Source: CAZKTF01 sp964555565
GTDB taxonomy: Bacteria > Planctomycetota > JAJSAM01 > JAKLKS01
DNA: 14,791 nucleotides
Direction: 5' to 3'
Assembly (NCBI GenBank): GCA_964555565.1
Contig: CAZKTF010000078.1
Coordinates: 1 to 14,791 of the forward strand
Part shown: in pieces, positions 1 through 6,203 of the stretch
Position numbering within the stretch: position 1 is the stretch's first letter
How the letters are laid out: each line of letters begins with the position of its first letter
Made by a program: the position numbers and the translations under genes
Notes under the pieces: generated by a model
Seen by the model: the letters and a program-made list of their open reading frames with translations, nothing else
Database searches by the model: none
Told to the model about the DNA's origin: nothing

Positions 1-2
1 CG

Positions 3-473
3 GCCTCGCCCCCCGCGGCGCACGCCGCCGCGCCGGCGCAGGCCGCCCCGCGCCCGAGGCCCGTCCCCTGGTCGGCCGCGGCGACCCCGCCGCCCGGGCC
101 GCCCTCCCCTCCCCTCCCGGAGAAGATGGCGATCGTCGTCGTGGAGCCCGTGGCCTTCTACGGTCTTTCCCTGGGATTCGAGTTCGACGCCAGCGGCTGG
201 AACGCCGTGTGCGCCACCTCGGGGGCGAAGGTCCTGGAGCACCTCGCTTCGGCGAAGGTCGAGGCGGTCCTCGCGGACCTGGACCTCCCGGGCATGCGGG
301 GGGACGAGCTCGCGCGGGAGGTCCGCCGGCGGTTCCCGATGGTGAAGATGCTCCTCATGACCGACCTCCCGAAAGGGGACTGGCCCCCCGTGCCGAAGGA
401 GGTCCCCATCCTCCCGAAGCCGATCTCCGTGAAGGACTTCCTCGCGGTGATCCGCTTCATGCACGTCGGGTAG
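3..473 (+). CDS. Receiver (response-regulator) domain, C-terminal end of a probable larger protein, 5' partial
   Basis: A CheY-like phosphoacceptor domain occupies the last ~115 residues. Counting from the ATG at 126, D51 sits in A-D-L-D-L-P-G with the Pro at +4, as at the phosphorylated Asp of the family. T79 (LLMTD) and K98 (LPKP) are the expected switch Thr and catalytic Lys. The acidic pair near the N-terminus is reduced to one residue (E7-P8), so metal binding may be weak. The reading frame stays open upstream to base 3 and encodes a Pro/Ala-rich stretch, and the ATG at 126 has no clear ribosome binding site. I therefore infer the domain is joined by a flexible linker to a missing N-terminal part, possibly a kinase or other output domain. 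If 126 is the true start, it is a stand-alone receiver. No DNA-binding domain follows. Confidence 0.75.
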   Translation, partial: ASPPAAHAAAPAQAAPRPRPVPWSAAATPPPGPPSPPLPEKMAIVVVEPVAFYGLSLGFEFDASGWNAVCATSGAKVLEHLASAKVEAVLADLDLPGMRGDELAREVRRRFPMVKMLLMTDLPKGDWPPVPKEVPILPKPISVKDFLAVIRFMHVG

Positions 474-513
474 GGGTTCGGCCGGAAACCCCATCGGCGT
501 ACCATCTCGTCCG

Positions 514-1875
514 ATGGAGACCTCGGCCCCCCCGCCTCCGGCGAAGAAGGTCTGGGTGGAGGCCTTCGGCTGCCAGATGAACATCCTCGACGGGGAGTTC
601 GCCCTCGGGGAGCTGCGGCGGCTGGGCTACGGTCCCGCCGCCTCCGCGGACGAGGCGGACCTGGTCGTGTTCAACACCTGCTCGGTCCGCCAACACGCCG
701 AGGACCGGGTCTGGTCCCGCCTGGGGGCGCTGCGGCGGCGCAAGCGGCGCGACCCCTCGCTCCTCGTCGCCGTCATGGGCTGCATGGCCCAGCGGGAGGG
801 CGAGGAGCTGCTGCGCAGGGCCCCCGCGGTAGACGTGGTGGTGGGGACGCGCCGGTACCAGGACCTCGCCCGCCTCGTGTCCGAGGCCGAGGAGAGCGGG
901 CGGAGGATCGTCTCCGTCGGGATCGACGGCTTCCGCGAGCCGGTGCGGGACGTGACCGTGCGGACGGAGCGGCACCGGGGCTGGGTGGCGGTGATGCGCG
1001 GCTGCGACCACCGCTGCTCCTACTGCATCGTCCCCGCGACGCGCGGGCGCCAGGGCGACCGCGACGAGGAGTCGGTCCTGGACGAGGTCCGCCTCCTGGT
1101 GGAGGACGGCGCGACCGAGGTCTTCCTCCTCGGGCAGAACATCAACACCTGGGGGCGCACGCTCCCCGGGCGCCCCACGCTCGACCGCCTCCTGGAGAGC
1201 GTCCACGGCGTCCCCGGCGTCCGCCGGATCCGGTTCCTCACGAGCAACCCCATGGACCTCGAGACGCCGCTGCTCGACGCCATGGGGCGGCTCCCGGGGG
1301 TGATGCCCTACCTCCACTTCCCGGCCCAGTCCGGCTCCGACGCGGTGCTCCGGCGGATGTTCCGCGGCTACGACCGCGCCCGCTACCTGGAGCTCGTCGC
1401 GGAGGCCCGCGCCCGCGTCCCCGGGATCGAGCTGGCGACCGACCTCATCGTGGGGTTCCCCGGGGAGACCGCGGCGGACTTCGAGGCGACCCTCTCCCTC
1501 CTCGAGGAGGTGCGCTGGCAGACCGCGTTCGTCTTCAAGTACTCGGTCCGCCCCGGGACCCGGGCCGCGGAGTTCCCCGACGACGTCCCCGAGGAGGTCA
1601 AGCGGGAGCGCAACGCCCGCGTCCTCGCGGCCCAGGACCGCGTCGTGGCCGCGCGCAACGCCTCGAGGGTGGGGAGCGAGGTCGAGGTCCTCGTGGACGG
1701 GCCGAGCCCGCGCGACGCGGAACGCCTCTGGGGGCGCACGCCCCACCACCAGATCGCCATCCTCCCGGACGACGGGAGCCCCCCGGGGGCCTACGTCCGC
1801 GCCCGCATCGTGGCGGCGACCCTCCGGGCACTCTACGGGGAGCCGGTCCGGTCGGCGGCCGGCGTCGGCGGATAG
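514..1875 (+). CDS. miaB: MiaB, tRNA-2-methylthio-N6-dimethylallyladenosine synthase
   Basis: This radical-SAM methylthiotransferase adds the 2-methylthio group to i6A37 in tRNAs that read UNN codons. The 453-residue protein has the full family layout. The N-terminal UPF0004 domain carries the auxiliary-cluster cysteines C20 (FGCQMN), C56 (NTCSVR) and C90 (GCMAQ). The radical-SAM cluster is C164-x3-C168-x2-C171 (RGCDHRCSYC). A C-terminal TRAM domain covers about residues 375-445. The motifs GQNINTW and HFPAQSGSD are typical of MiaB rather than RimO or MtaB. The ATG at 514 places the first cysteine where the family has it. No good Shine-Dalgarno sequence is visible, but a TACCAT hexamer lies 8 bases upstream of the ATG and could be a -10 element. 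ribD follows after 4 nt, so the two are probably co-transcribed. Confidence 0.96.
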   Translation: METSAPPPPAKKVWVEAFGCQMNILDGEFALGELRRLGYGPAASADEADLVVFNTCSVRQHAEDRVWSRLGALRRRKRRDPSLLVAVMGCMAQREGEELLRRAPAVDVVVGTRRYQDLARLVSEAEESGRRIVSVGIDGFREPVRDVTVRTERHRGWVAVMRGCDHRCSYCIVPATRGRQGDRDEESVLDEVRLLVEDGATEVFLLGQNINTWGRTLPGRPTLDRLLESVHGVPGVRRIRFLTSNPMDLETPLLDAMGRLPGVMPYLHFPAQSGSDAVLRRMFRGYDRARYLELVAEARARVPGIELATDLIVGFPGETAADFEATLSLLEEVRWQTAFVFKYSVRPGTRAAEFPDDVPEEVKRERNARVLAAQDRVVAARNASRVGSEVEVLVDGPSPRDAERLWGRTPHHQIAILPDDGSPPGAYVRARIVAATLRALYGEPVRSAAGVGG

Positions 1876-1879
1876 CGTC

Positions 1880-2986
1880 GTGGCCGACGCCGGCCGATGG
1901 CTCGCCCGGGCGGCGTCCCTGGCGGCGGGGAGCGCCCCGGACGTCCTCCCGAACCCCCCCGTGGGGTGCGTCCTCCTCGGCCCCGACGGTACGGTGGTGG
2001 GGGAGGGCTTCCACGGCGCCTACGGGGGCCCCCACGCCGAGGCGGAGGCGCTGCGCGCGGCGGGCCCCCTCGCGCGGGGCGCCACGGCCTTCCTCACGCT
2101 GGAGCCCTGCGCGGCGGGCGGTCCCGGGAAGAAGACCCCGGCCTGCGCCGGGGCGCTGCTGGCGGCGGGGGTGGCCGGGGTGGTCTACGCCTGCGACGAC
2201 CCCTGGCCCGACGCCTCGGGGAAGGGGCCCGCGCTGCTGCGCGCCGCGGGGGTGGAGGCCCGCCGCGAGGCGTCGCCGGAGGCGGAGGCCCTCATCCCGC
2301 GGTATCGACGCGCGGTCCCCGAGCCCGTTCCCTGGACCATCGCGAAGTGGGCGATGACGCTCGACGGGAAGACCGCCGACGCCCGCGGGGGCTCGCGGTG
2401 GATCAGCGGGGAGGCCGCGCGCGCGCGGGTGCACGAACTCCGGGCCCGCTGCGACGCGGTCGTGGTGGGGGCCCGCACCGCCGTCCTGGACGACCCGGAC
2501 CTCCGCCCCCGCGGCGTCCCGGGCGCCCCGCGGGCGCCGCTCCGCGTGGTGGTGGACGAGTCCCTGCGGCTCGGCCCCGGCGCGCGCCTCGCCGCGACGG
2601 CCCGGGAGGCCCCGGTCCTCGTCGCCGCGGGGGCCCGCGCGCCCGCGGCGCGGCGCGCGGCCCTGGAGGCCCTCGGGGTGGAGATCGGCCTCTATCCCGG
2701 CACGGACGGCCGCGTGGACCTGGAGGCCCTGTTCCGCGCGCTGCGGGCCCGCGGCGTCCGGCGGCTCCTCCTCGAGGGGGGCGGAGAGCTCGTGGCCGCG
2801 GTGTTCCGCCTCGGGCTCGTGCGCCAGGTCGCCGCCTTCGTGGCGCCCTCCATCCTCGGGGGGCGACCCGCGCCCACGGCCGTGGCGGGCGAGGAGGGGC
2901 TCCGCACCGCGGACCGGGCGCTCCGGCTGGAGGAGACCCGCGTGACCCGCCTGGGAGAGGACGTGCTGATCGAGGGGTTCGTGTGA
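1880..2986 (+). CDS. ribD: RibD, bifunctional riboflavin biosynthesis deaminase/reductase
   Basis: RibD carries out the second and third steps of riboflavin synthesis: deamination of the pyrimidine from GTP cyclohydrolase II, then NADPH-dependent reduction of the ribosyl side chain. The N-terminal deaminase domain (about 1-145) shows NPPVGCV, the catalytic H52-A-E54, and the zinc cysteines C77 (LEPC) and C89. The reductase domain (about 150-368) shows KWAMTLDGKTA, SRWISG, DDPDLRPR and LLLEGGGEL. The start is a GTG 4 nt after the miaB stop; no ATG fits the domain boundary. Oddity: the segment between the two zinc cysteines reads AAGGPGKKTPA. That is three residues longer than the usual SHHGRTPP-type segment and lacks its histidines. 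Length (368) is normal. No other rib genes are in the window. Confidence 0.94.
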   Translation: MADAGRWLARAASLAAGSAPDVLPNPPVGCVLLGPDGTVVGEGFHGAYGGPHAEAEALRAAGPLARGATAFLTLEPCAAGGPGKKTPACAGALLAAGVAGVVYACDDPWPDASGKGPALLRAAGVEARREASPEAEALIPRYRRAVPEPVPWTIAKWAMTLDGKTADARGGSRWISGEAARARVHELRARCDAVVVGARTAVLDDPDLRPRGVPGAPRAPLRVVVDESLRLGPGARLAATAREAPVLVAAGARAPAARRAALEALGVEIGLYPGTDGRVDLEALFRALRARGVRRLLLEGGGELVAAVFRLGLVRQVAAFVAPSILGGRPAPTAVAGEEGLRTADRALRLEETRVTRLGEDVLIEGFV

Positions 2987-2993
2987 GCCCCAG

Positions 2994-3091
2994 GTGACGG
3001 CGTGCCGGAAGCGGAACCAGGGCGGGCTGCCGAGGGGCGGGACCTCGGGCGTGGCAGGGCTCCCCGAGGGGTCAGACCCCGGGCGCCTCGC
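2994..3091 (+). repeat. 98-bp direct repeat, copy 1
   Basis: Begins gtgacggcg and ends gggcgcctcgc. It aligns without gaps to the copy at 3098-3195 with 12 mismatches by my count (about 88% identity). Internally it holds an imperfect stem (3030-3035 with 3043-3048) and, near its end, the perfect 13-base palindrome ggggtcagacccc at 3068-3080. It lies just after the ribD stop in a convergent spacer. It looks like a non-coding REP- or MITE-like element; the short reading frames through it do not look like proteins. Confidence 0.85.
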
Positions 3092-3097
3092 GGGTGG

Positions 3098-3195
3098 GTG
3101 ACGGCGTCCCGGAAGCGTAGCCAGCACGGGGCGCCGAGGGGCGGAACCTCGTGCGCGGCAAGGCTCCCCGAGAGGTCAGACCCCGGGCGCCTCGC
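3098..3195 (+). repeat. 98-bp direct repeat, copy 2
   Basis: Second copy of the element at 2994-3091, in the same orientation, separated by 6 nt (period 104). Its palindrome (3172-3184, gaggtcagacccc) differs by one base from the perfect form in copy 1. Several differences fall in the internal stem region. Confidence 0.85.
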
Positions 3196-3236
3196 CTGAC
3201 GTGCTGCGCCACCCCATGGGCGCCCGAGGTCTGACC
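3174..3236. terminator. Inverted repeat / candidate bidirectional terminator hairpin
   Basis: Bases 3174-3191 (the end of repeat copy 2) pair with 3219-3236 (ggcgcccgaggtctgacc) at 17 of 18 positions across a 27-nt loop. The right arm is a partial inverted copy of the repeat end. The hairpin lies between the convergent ribD (+) and the exported TPR gene (-), where a bidirectional transcription stop would make sense. It has no T-tract on either side, so intrinsic termination is only a possibility. Confidence 0.45.
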
Positions 3237-3258
3237 CCCGGTGCAGCGGAGCATGCTC

Positions 3259-4329
3259 TCACCTGTCGTTCGTCGTGCCGGCCGCGTTCGTGATCTCCGA
3301 GAGCTTGCGGCGCAGCCAGTTCTTGTTCACCGTGGCCTGGAGCTCGAGGCCCTCGGGGTTCACGGGGTCGATCCGGAGGGCCTTGTCGAGGGCCTTCTGG
3401 GCCTCCTCCCAGGACTTGTGCGCGACGAAGGTGCGCGCCAGGCGGAGGTAGAGGTCGAGGAGCCTGCCGTCCATCGCGCGCTCGCCGGCGAGCCCGGTCC
3501 ACGCCGAGGCCGGGTCGTCCTCGCCGGCCACGCGGCGCGCGGCGCGGTAGGCCGCCCTCGCCTCGAGGAACCGCGTCTCCGCCTGCCCCAGCGCGTCGCG
3601 GAACCTGCTGAAGGCCCCGCCGATCTCCTCCCGGAGCCCGACGAGGGCGAGCCGGGCCCCCTCGGCGCGCGCCTCGTCCGCGGCGGCGATCTTCCCGCGG
3701 ACGTAGTCCGCCTTCCGCCCCGCCAGCCGGGCCTTCCTCTCCTCCTCCGCCTCCAGCCGCCTGCGCGCCTCCTCCGCCTCCCTCCTGCGGACGAGGTCCG
3801 CAGCCTGCTCCCGCGCTTTCGTCGTCCATTCCGAAGCCGGGGCGCGCATGAGGTAGGTCCTCAGGACCTCCACCGCGGCCGCCAGGTCCCCGGCCGCCTC
3901 CCGCCGCTCGGCCTCGGCGAAGGCCGCCTCGGCCTCCTCCCGGTCGCACTCCCCGAGCAGCGTGTCCAGGGCCTTCGCCTCCCCGGCCCCGAGCCCGCGG
4001 GCCCGGAGGACCTCCCGGCGGGCCTCGGCGGGGAGCCCGTGGGCGAGGCACCAGCGGCCGAGCGCGAGGCGGGCCTCCCCGTCGTCCTCGGCCAGGACGG
4101 AGGCCCGCACCTCGTAGGCGGAGAACGGGGTCAGGTCCTCCCAGCGGTAGGAGACCTTCCCCTTCTCCGTCGCGACGAGGACGGTCTCCTCCTGCATCTC
4201 GACGACCCGCCCGGACGCGAGCCTCCCGTCGCGGAACCGGAGGACCACGTCCCCGCCCGCCGCGGCGCCCGCGGCGAGGAGGAGGAGGAGCACGAGCGCG
4301 GCGGGGGAGACGCGGAGGAGGGCGGGCAT
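3259..4329 (-). CDS. Exported protein with SH3-like N-terminal domain, coiled coil and C-terminal TPR
   Basis: Function unknown. The chosen start (ATG at 4329) gives 356 residues and a signal peptide: MPALLR, a run of Leu/Ala to about residue 20, then AGAAAGG. An upstream in-frame ATG at 4377 would put 16 hydrophilic residues before it and is less likely. Residues ~27-70 (DVVLRFRDGRLASGRVVEM ... YRWEDL) resemble a small beta-barrel/SH3-like fold. A segment with RWCLAHGLPAEAR follows, then an Ala/Glu/Arg-rich helix likely to be a coiled coil (about 155-225). A TPR near the C-terminus carries EEAQKALDKALRIDPVNPEG. It follows the TPR lipoprotein gene on the same strand after 120 nt. No lipobox is present. 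A periplasmic scaffold or protein-interaction role is inference. Confidence 0.82.
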   Translation of the reverse strand: MPALLRVSPAALVLLLLLAAGAAAGGDVVLRFRDGRLASGRVVEMQEETVLVATEKGKVSYRWEDLTPFSAYEVRASVLAEDDGEARLALGRWCLAHGLPAEARREVLRARGLGAGEAKALDTLLGECDREEAEAAFAEAERREAAGDLAAAVEVLRTYLMRAPASEWTTKAREQAADLVRRREAEEARRRLEAEEERKARLAGRKADYVRGKIAAADEARAEGARLALVGLREEIGGAFSRFRDALGQAETRFLEARAAYRAARRVAGEDDPASAWTGLAGERAMDGRLLDLYLRLARTFVAHKSWEEAQKALDKALRIDPVNPEGLELQATVNKNWLRRKLSEITNAAGTTNDR

Positions 4330-4335
4330 GGCACG

Positions 4336-4341
4336 ATTGTA
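4336..4341 (-). promoter_or_regulatory. Candidate -10 element for a leaderless transcript
   Basis: Read on the minus strand, TACAAT lies 6 nt before the ATG at 4329. A start site 7 nt downstream of the hexamer would fall on the A of that ATG, giving a leaderless mRNA. No Shine-Dalgarno sequence precedes the ATG, which fits. No good -35 hexamer is visible at 16-18 bp, so this is weak evidence. Confidence 0.3.
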
Positions 4342-4407
4342 CCTGCCGCCGCTCGCGGCGCGCCGCGGGCCCCGCAACGGCGGGCCGGGGGCCCCCGGGG
4401 GTTTCGA

Positions 4408-4426
4408 GGGCCGCCAGTGGCGGCCC
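4408..4426 (-). terminator. Hairpin between the two TPR genes
   Basis: gggccgcc (4408-4415) pairs perfectly with ggcggccc (4419-4426) around a 3-nt loop, 23 nt past the stop of the TPR lipoprotein gene. There is no T-tract in the reading direction. It may attenuate read-through into the next gene or protect the upstream message, rather than stop transcription fully. Confidence 0.35.
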
Positions 4427-4449
4427 GAGCCCGGGGAGCCCGGCCCCTA

Positions 4450-5511
4450 CTACCGCGGGTCCCGTGCGGAGCCGCCCCCGGACCCGCGGACCTTCTCCTC
4501 GCAGGCGGCCATCCGCTGCGCGGCCTCCTGGACCTCGGCCGAGGCGGACGGGAGGTCGGTGAGGCTGAGGAACTTCTTGTAGGCGTCGAAGGCGGCCCCG
4601 TGGCGCCCCAGCTCCTCGAGGTTGCGCCCGAGGTTGAACCAGGCCGGGGCGTGGTCCGTGTCCAGCTCGATCACCTTCTTCAGCTCGTCGATGGAGGCCT
4701 GGTGGTCCCGGCGCTTGAAGTGGACGTCGGCGACGAGGTCGCGCAGCGCCACCTCCTGCCGGATGGCCCGCTCCCGCATGGACCTGTAGTAGTCGGCGCT
4801 CTCGGGGTCGCGCTTCTCCAGATCGACCCAGAGCTTCTTCGACTTCTCGACCCAGGTCGCGTACCGGCGGAAGTACCCGAGCGCCCGCTCGTAGTCCGCG
4901 GGGCCCTTCGCGTGCAGGGCCTCGTGGCTCGCGAGGAAGAACAGCGCCGCGAGGTTGTCCTCGGCCAGCGGCTGGTCCTCGTAGGAGAGGACCTCGCGGA
5001 AGGACTCCACGGCCGAGGCCTCCCGGCGGTCCCGTTCCGCCTCCGCCTCGGCGGCCTGCTTCGCCGCCTCCTCGCTCCCGGACTTCCCCGCCTGGGAACG
5101 GCGCAGCCGGGCCAACTGGCCGTAGAGGTCGGCGAGGCGCCTCTGGACCATCCCCCGCCCGAGGTGGACCTTCCAGCCCGCCGCCCCGTAGTCCCGCGGG
5201 GAGAGGGCCGCCATCTTCGCCTCCGCCTCCCAGATGTAGGCCTCGGCGGAGGGCTTCGCGGCCTGCCCGAGCTGCATGAGCGAGAAGGCCTCGCCGAGGA
5301 TCCCCTTCGAGTTCCGGGGGTCCTTCCGGAGCGCCCGGCGGAACTGGCTCAGGGCCCCGTCGTAGTTGCCGTCCTCGTAGTACCGCGCCGCGTTCTCGAG
5401 GTACTGGCCCGTGGCCAGCTCCTCCTCCTCCGAGGAGGTCGAGGCGCAGCCCGACGCGAGGGCGGCCGCCGCGGCGAGGAGGAGAGGCGCGGCGGCGTGG
5501 CGCGTCTTCAT
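4450..5511 (-). CDS. TPR-repeat lipoprotein
   Basis: Predicted envelope lipoprotein of 353 residues with no assigned function. The N-terminus is MKTRH, an Ala/Leu core, then L-A-S-G-C with C22 as the likely lipidated residue; Ala rather than Leu at -3 is less common. Residues ~35-68 form one TPR (QYLENAARYYEDGNYDGALS...DP). About 255-325 holds at least one more, including DHQASIDELKKVIELD and AWFNLGRNLEELGRHGAAFD. The middle is helical and rich in Glu/Ala/Arg. The Shine-Dalgarno gggagg (minus strand, 5526-5521) is 9 nt from the ATG. ndk lies 71 nt upstream on the same strand and the exported SH3/TPR protein downstream, so the three may share transcripts. A role in envelope assembly is possible but not shown. 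Confidence 0.88.
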   Translation of the reverse strand: MKTRHAAAPLLLAAAAALASGCASTSSEEEELATGQYLENAARYYEDGNYDGALSQFRRALRKDPRNSKGILGEAFSLMQLGQAAKPSAEAYIWEAEAKMAALSPRDYGAAGWKVHLGRGMVQRRLADLYGQLARLRRSQAGKSGSEEAAKQAAEAEAERDRREASAVESFREVLSYEDQPLAEDNLAALFFLASHEALHAKGPADYERALGYFRRYATWVEKSKKLWVDLEKRDPESADYYRSMRERAIRQEVALRDLVADVHFKRRDHQASIDELKKVIELDTDHAPAWFNLGRNLEELGRHGAAFDAYKKFLSLTDLPSASAEVQEAAQRMAACEEKVRGSGGGSARDPR

Positions 5512-5582
5512 GTCGGGGACCCTCCCGCGTCCATCCCCGGAGGCTCGCGCGGTGCCGTCACCGGCCGGTCACCGCCCCCCGC

Positions 5583-6050
5583 CTACCGGACGCCGTCCGA
5601 GGAGTCGTAGACCCAGGACTGGTCGCCGGGGGTCCATTCGAGGACCTCGTCCTCGCGGAAGTACAGGCGGAGCTCCTTCTGCGCGGCCTCCGAGGAATCG
5701 GAGCCGTGGACGAGGTTGAACCCGTCGGACACGGCGAAGTCCCCCCGGACGGTCCCCGGCTCCGCCTTCGACCCGAAGGTGGCCCCCATCATCTTCCGGA
5801 CCACGGCGACGGCGTTCTTCCCGCGGAGGGCCACGGCGACCACGGGCCCCGAGGCCATGTACTGGACGAGCCCCGCGTAGAAGGGCTTCCCCCTGTGGGC
5901 GGCGTAGTGGGTCTCGAGGAGCGCGGCCGGCAGGCGCAGGAGCTTCATGGCCACGACCTGGAGCCCCTTCTCCTCGAACCGGGAGAGGATCCGGCCCACC
6001 AGGCGGCGCTGCACGCCGTCGGGCTTGACGAGGACGAGGGTGGTCTCCAT
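5583..6050 (-). CDS. ndk: Nucleoside diphosphate kinase
   Basis: Transfers the gamma phosphate between nucleoside triphosphates and diphosphates through a phosphohistidine, balancing NTP and dNTP pools in the cytoplasm. The 155-residue protein begins METTLVLVKPDGVQRRLVG, the family signature. It contains KPFYAGLVQYMASGP, RKMMGAT and the active-site motif NLVHGSDS with H115 as the phosphorylated histidine, and ends in the usual acidic/aromatic tail (EWTPGDQSWVY). The start is set by the ATG at 6050, with a strong ggaggag (minus strand, 6063-6057) 6 nt upstream. The frame runs open far upstream, but only as the antisense shadow of aspS and the next gene. It is transcribed divergently from aspS across 153 nt. 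Confidence 0.97.
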   Translation of the reverse strand: METTLVLVKPDGVQRRLVGRILSRFEEKGLQVVAMKLLRLPAALLETHYAAHRGKPFYAGLVQYMASGPVVAVALRGKNAVAVVRKMMGATFGSKAEPGTVRGDFAVSDGFNLVHGSDSSEAAQKELRLYFREDEVLEWTPGDQSWVYDSSDGVR

Positions 6051-6203
6051 GCGGGTCTCCTCCGGGCGGGCGCCGAGCCCGTCATGGTAGGGGGGACGCG
6101 GCGGAGCCGGGAGGATTTCGCGGGTTCGGAACTCCGCCGCGCGATCGGGCACCCCCGATAGGCTTCGCGGTTCCCGACGCGGCGGCGGAGGAGGCCGGGT
6201 CCC

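Noticed and set aside
2994..3195. Tandem repeats as a CRISPR array
   Set aside because: Only two 98-bp near-identical units separated by 6 nt; no short repeats with unique spacers and no cas genes.
3002..3254. Short reading frames in the ribD-TPR spacer (about 60-65 codons on each strand)
   Set aside because: They lie inside the repeat element, are Arg/Gly/Pro-rich, and lack ribosome binding sites.
3241..5610. A 789-codon open frame on the plus strand
   Set aside because: It is the antisense of the two TPR genes, with the low-complexity Arg/Leu/Pro/Gly content typical of shadows in GC-rich DNA; the minus-strand products have signal sequences and TPRs.
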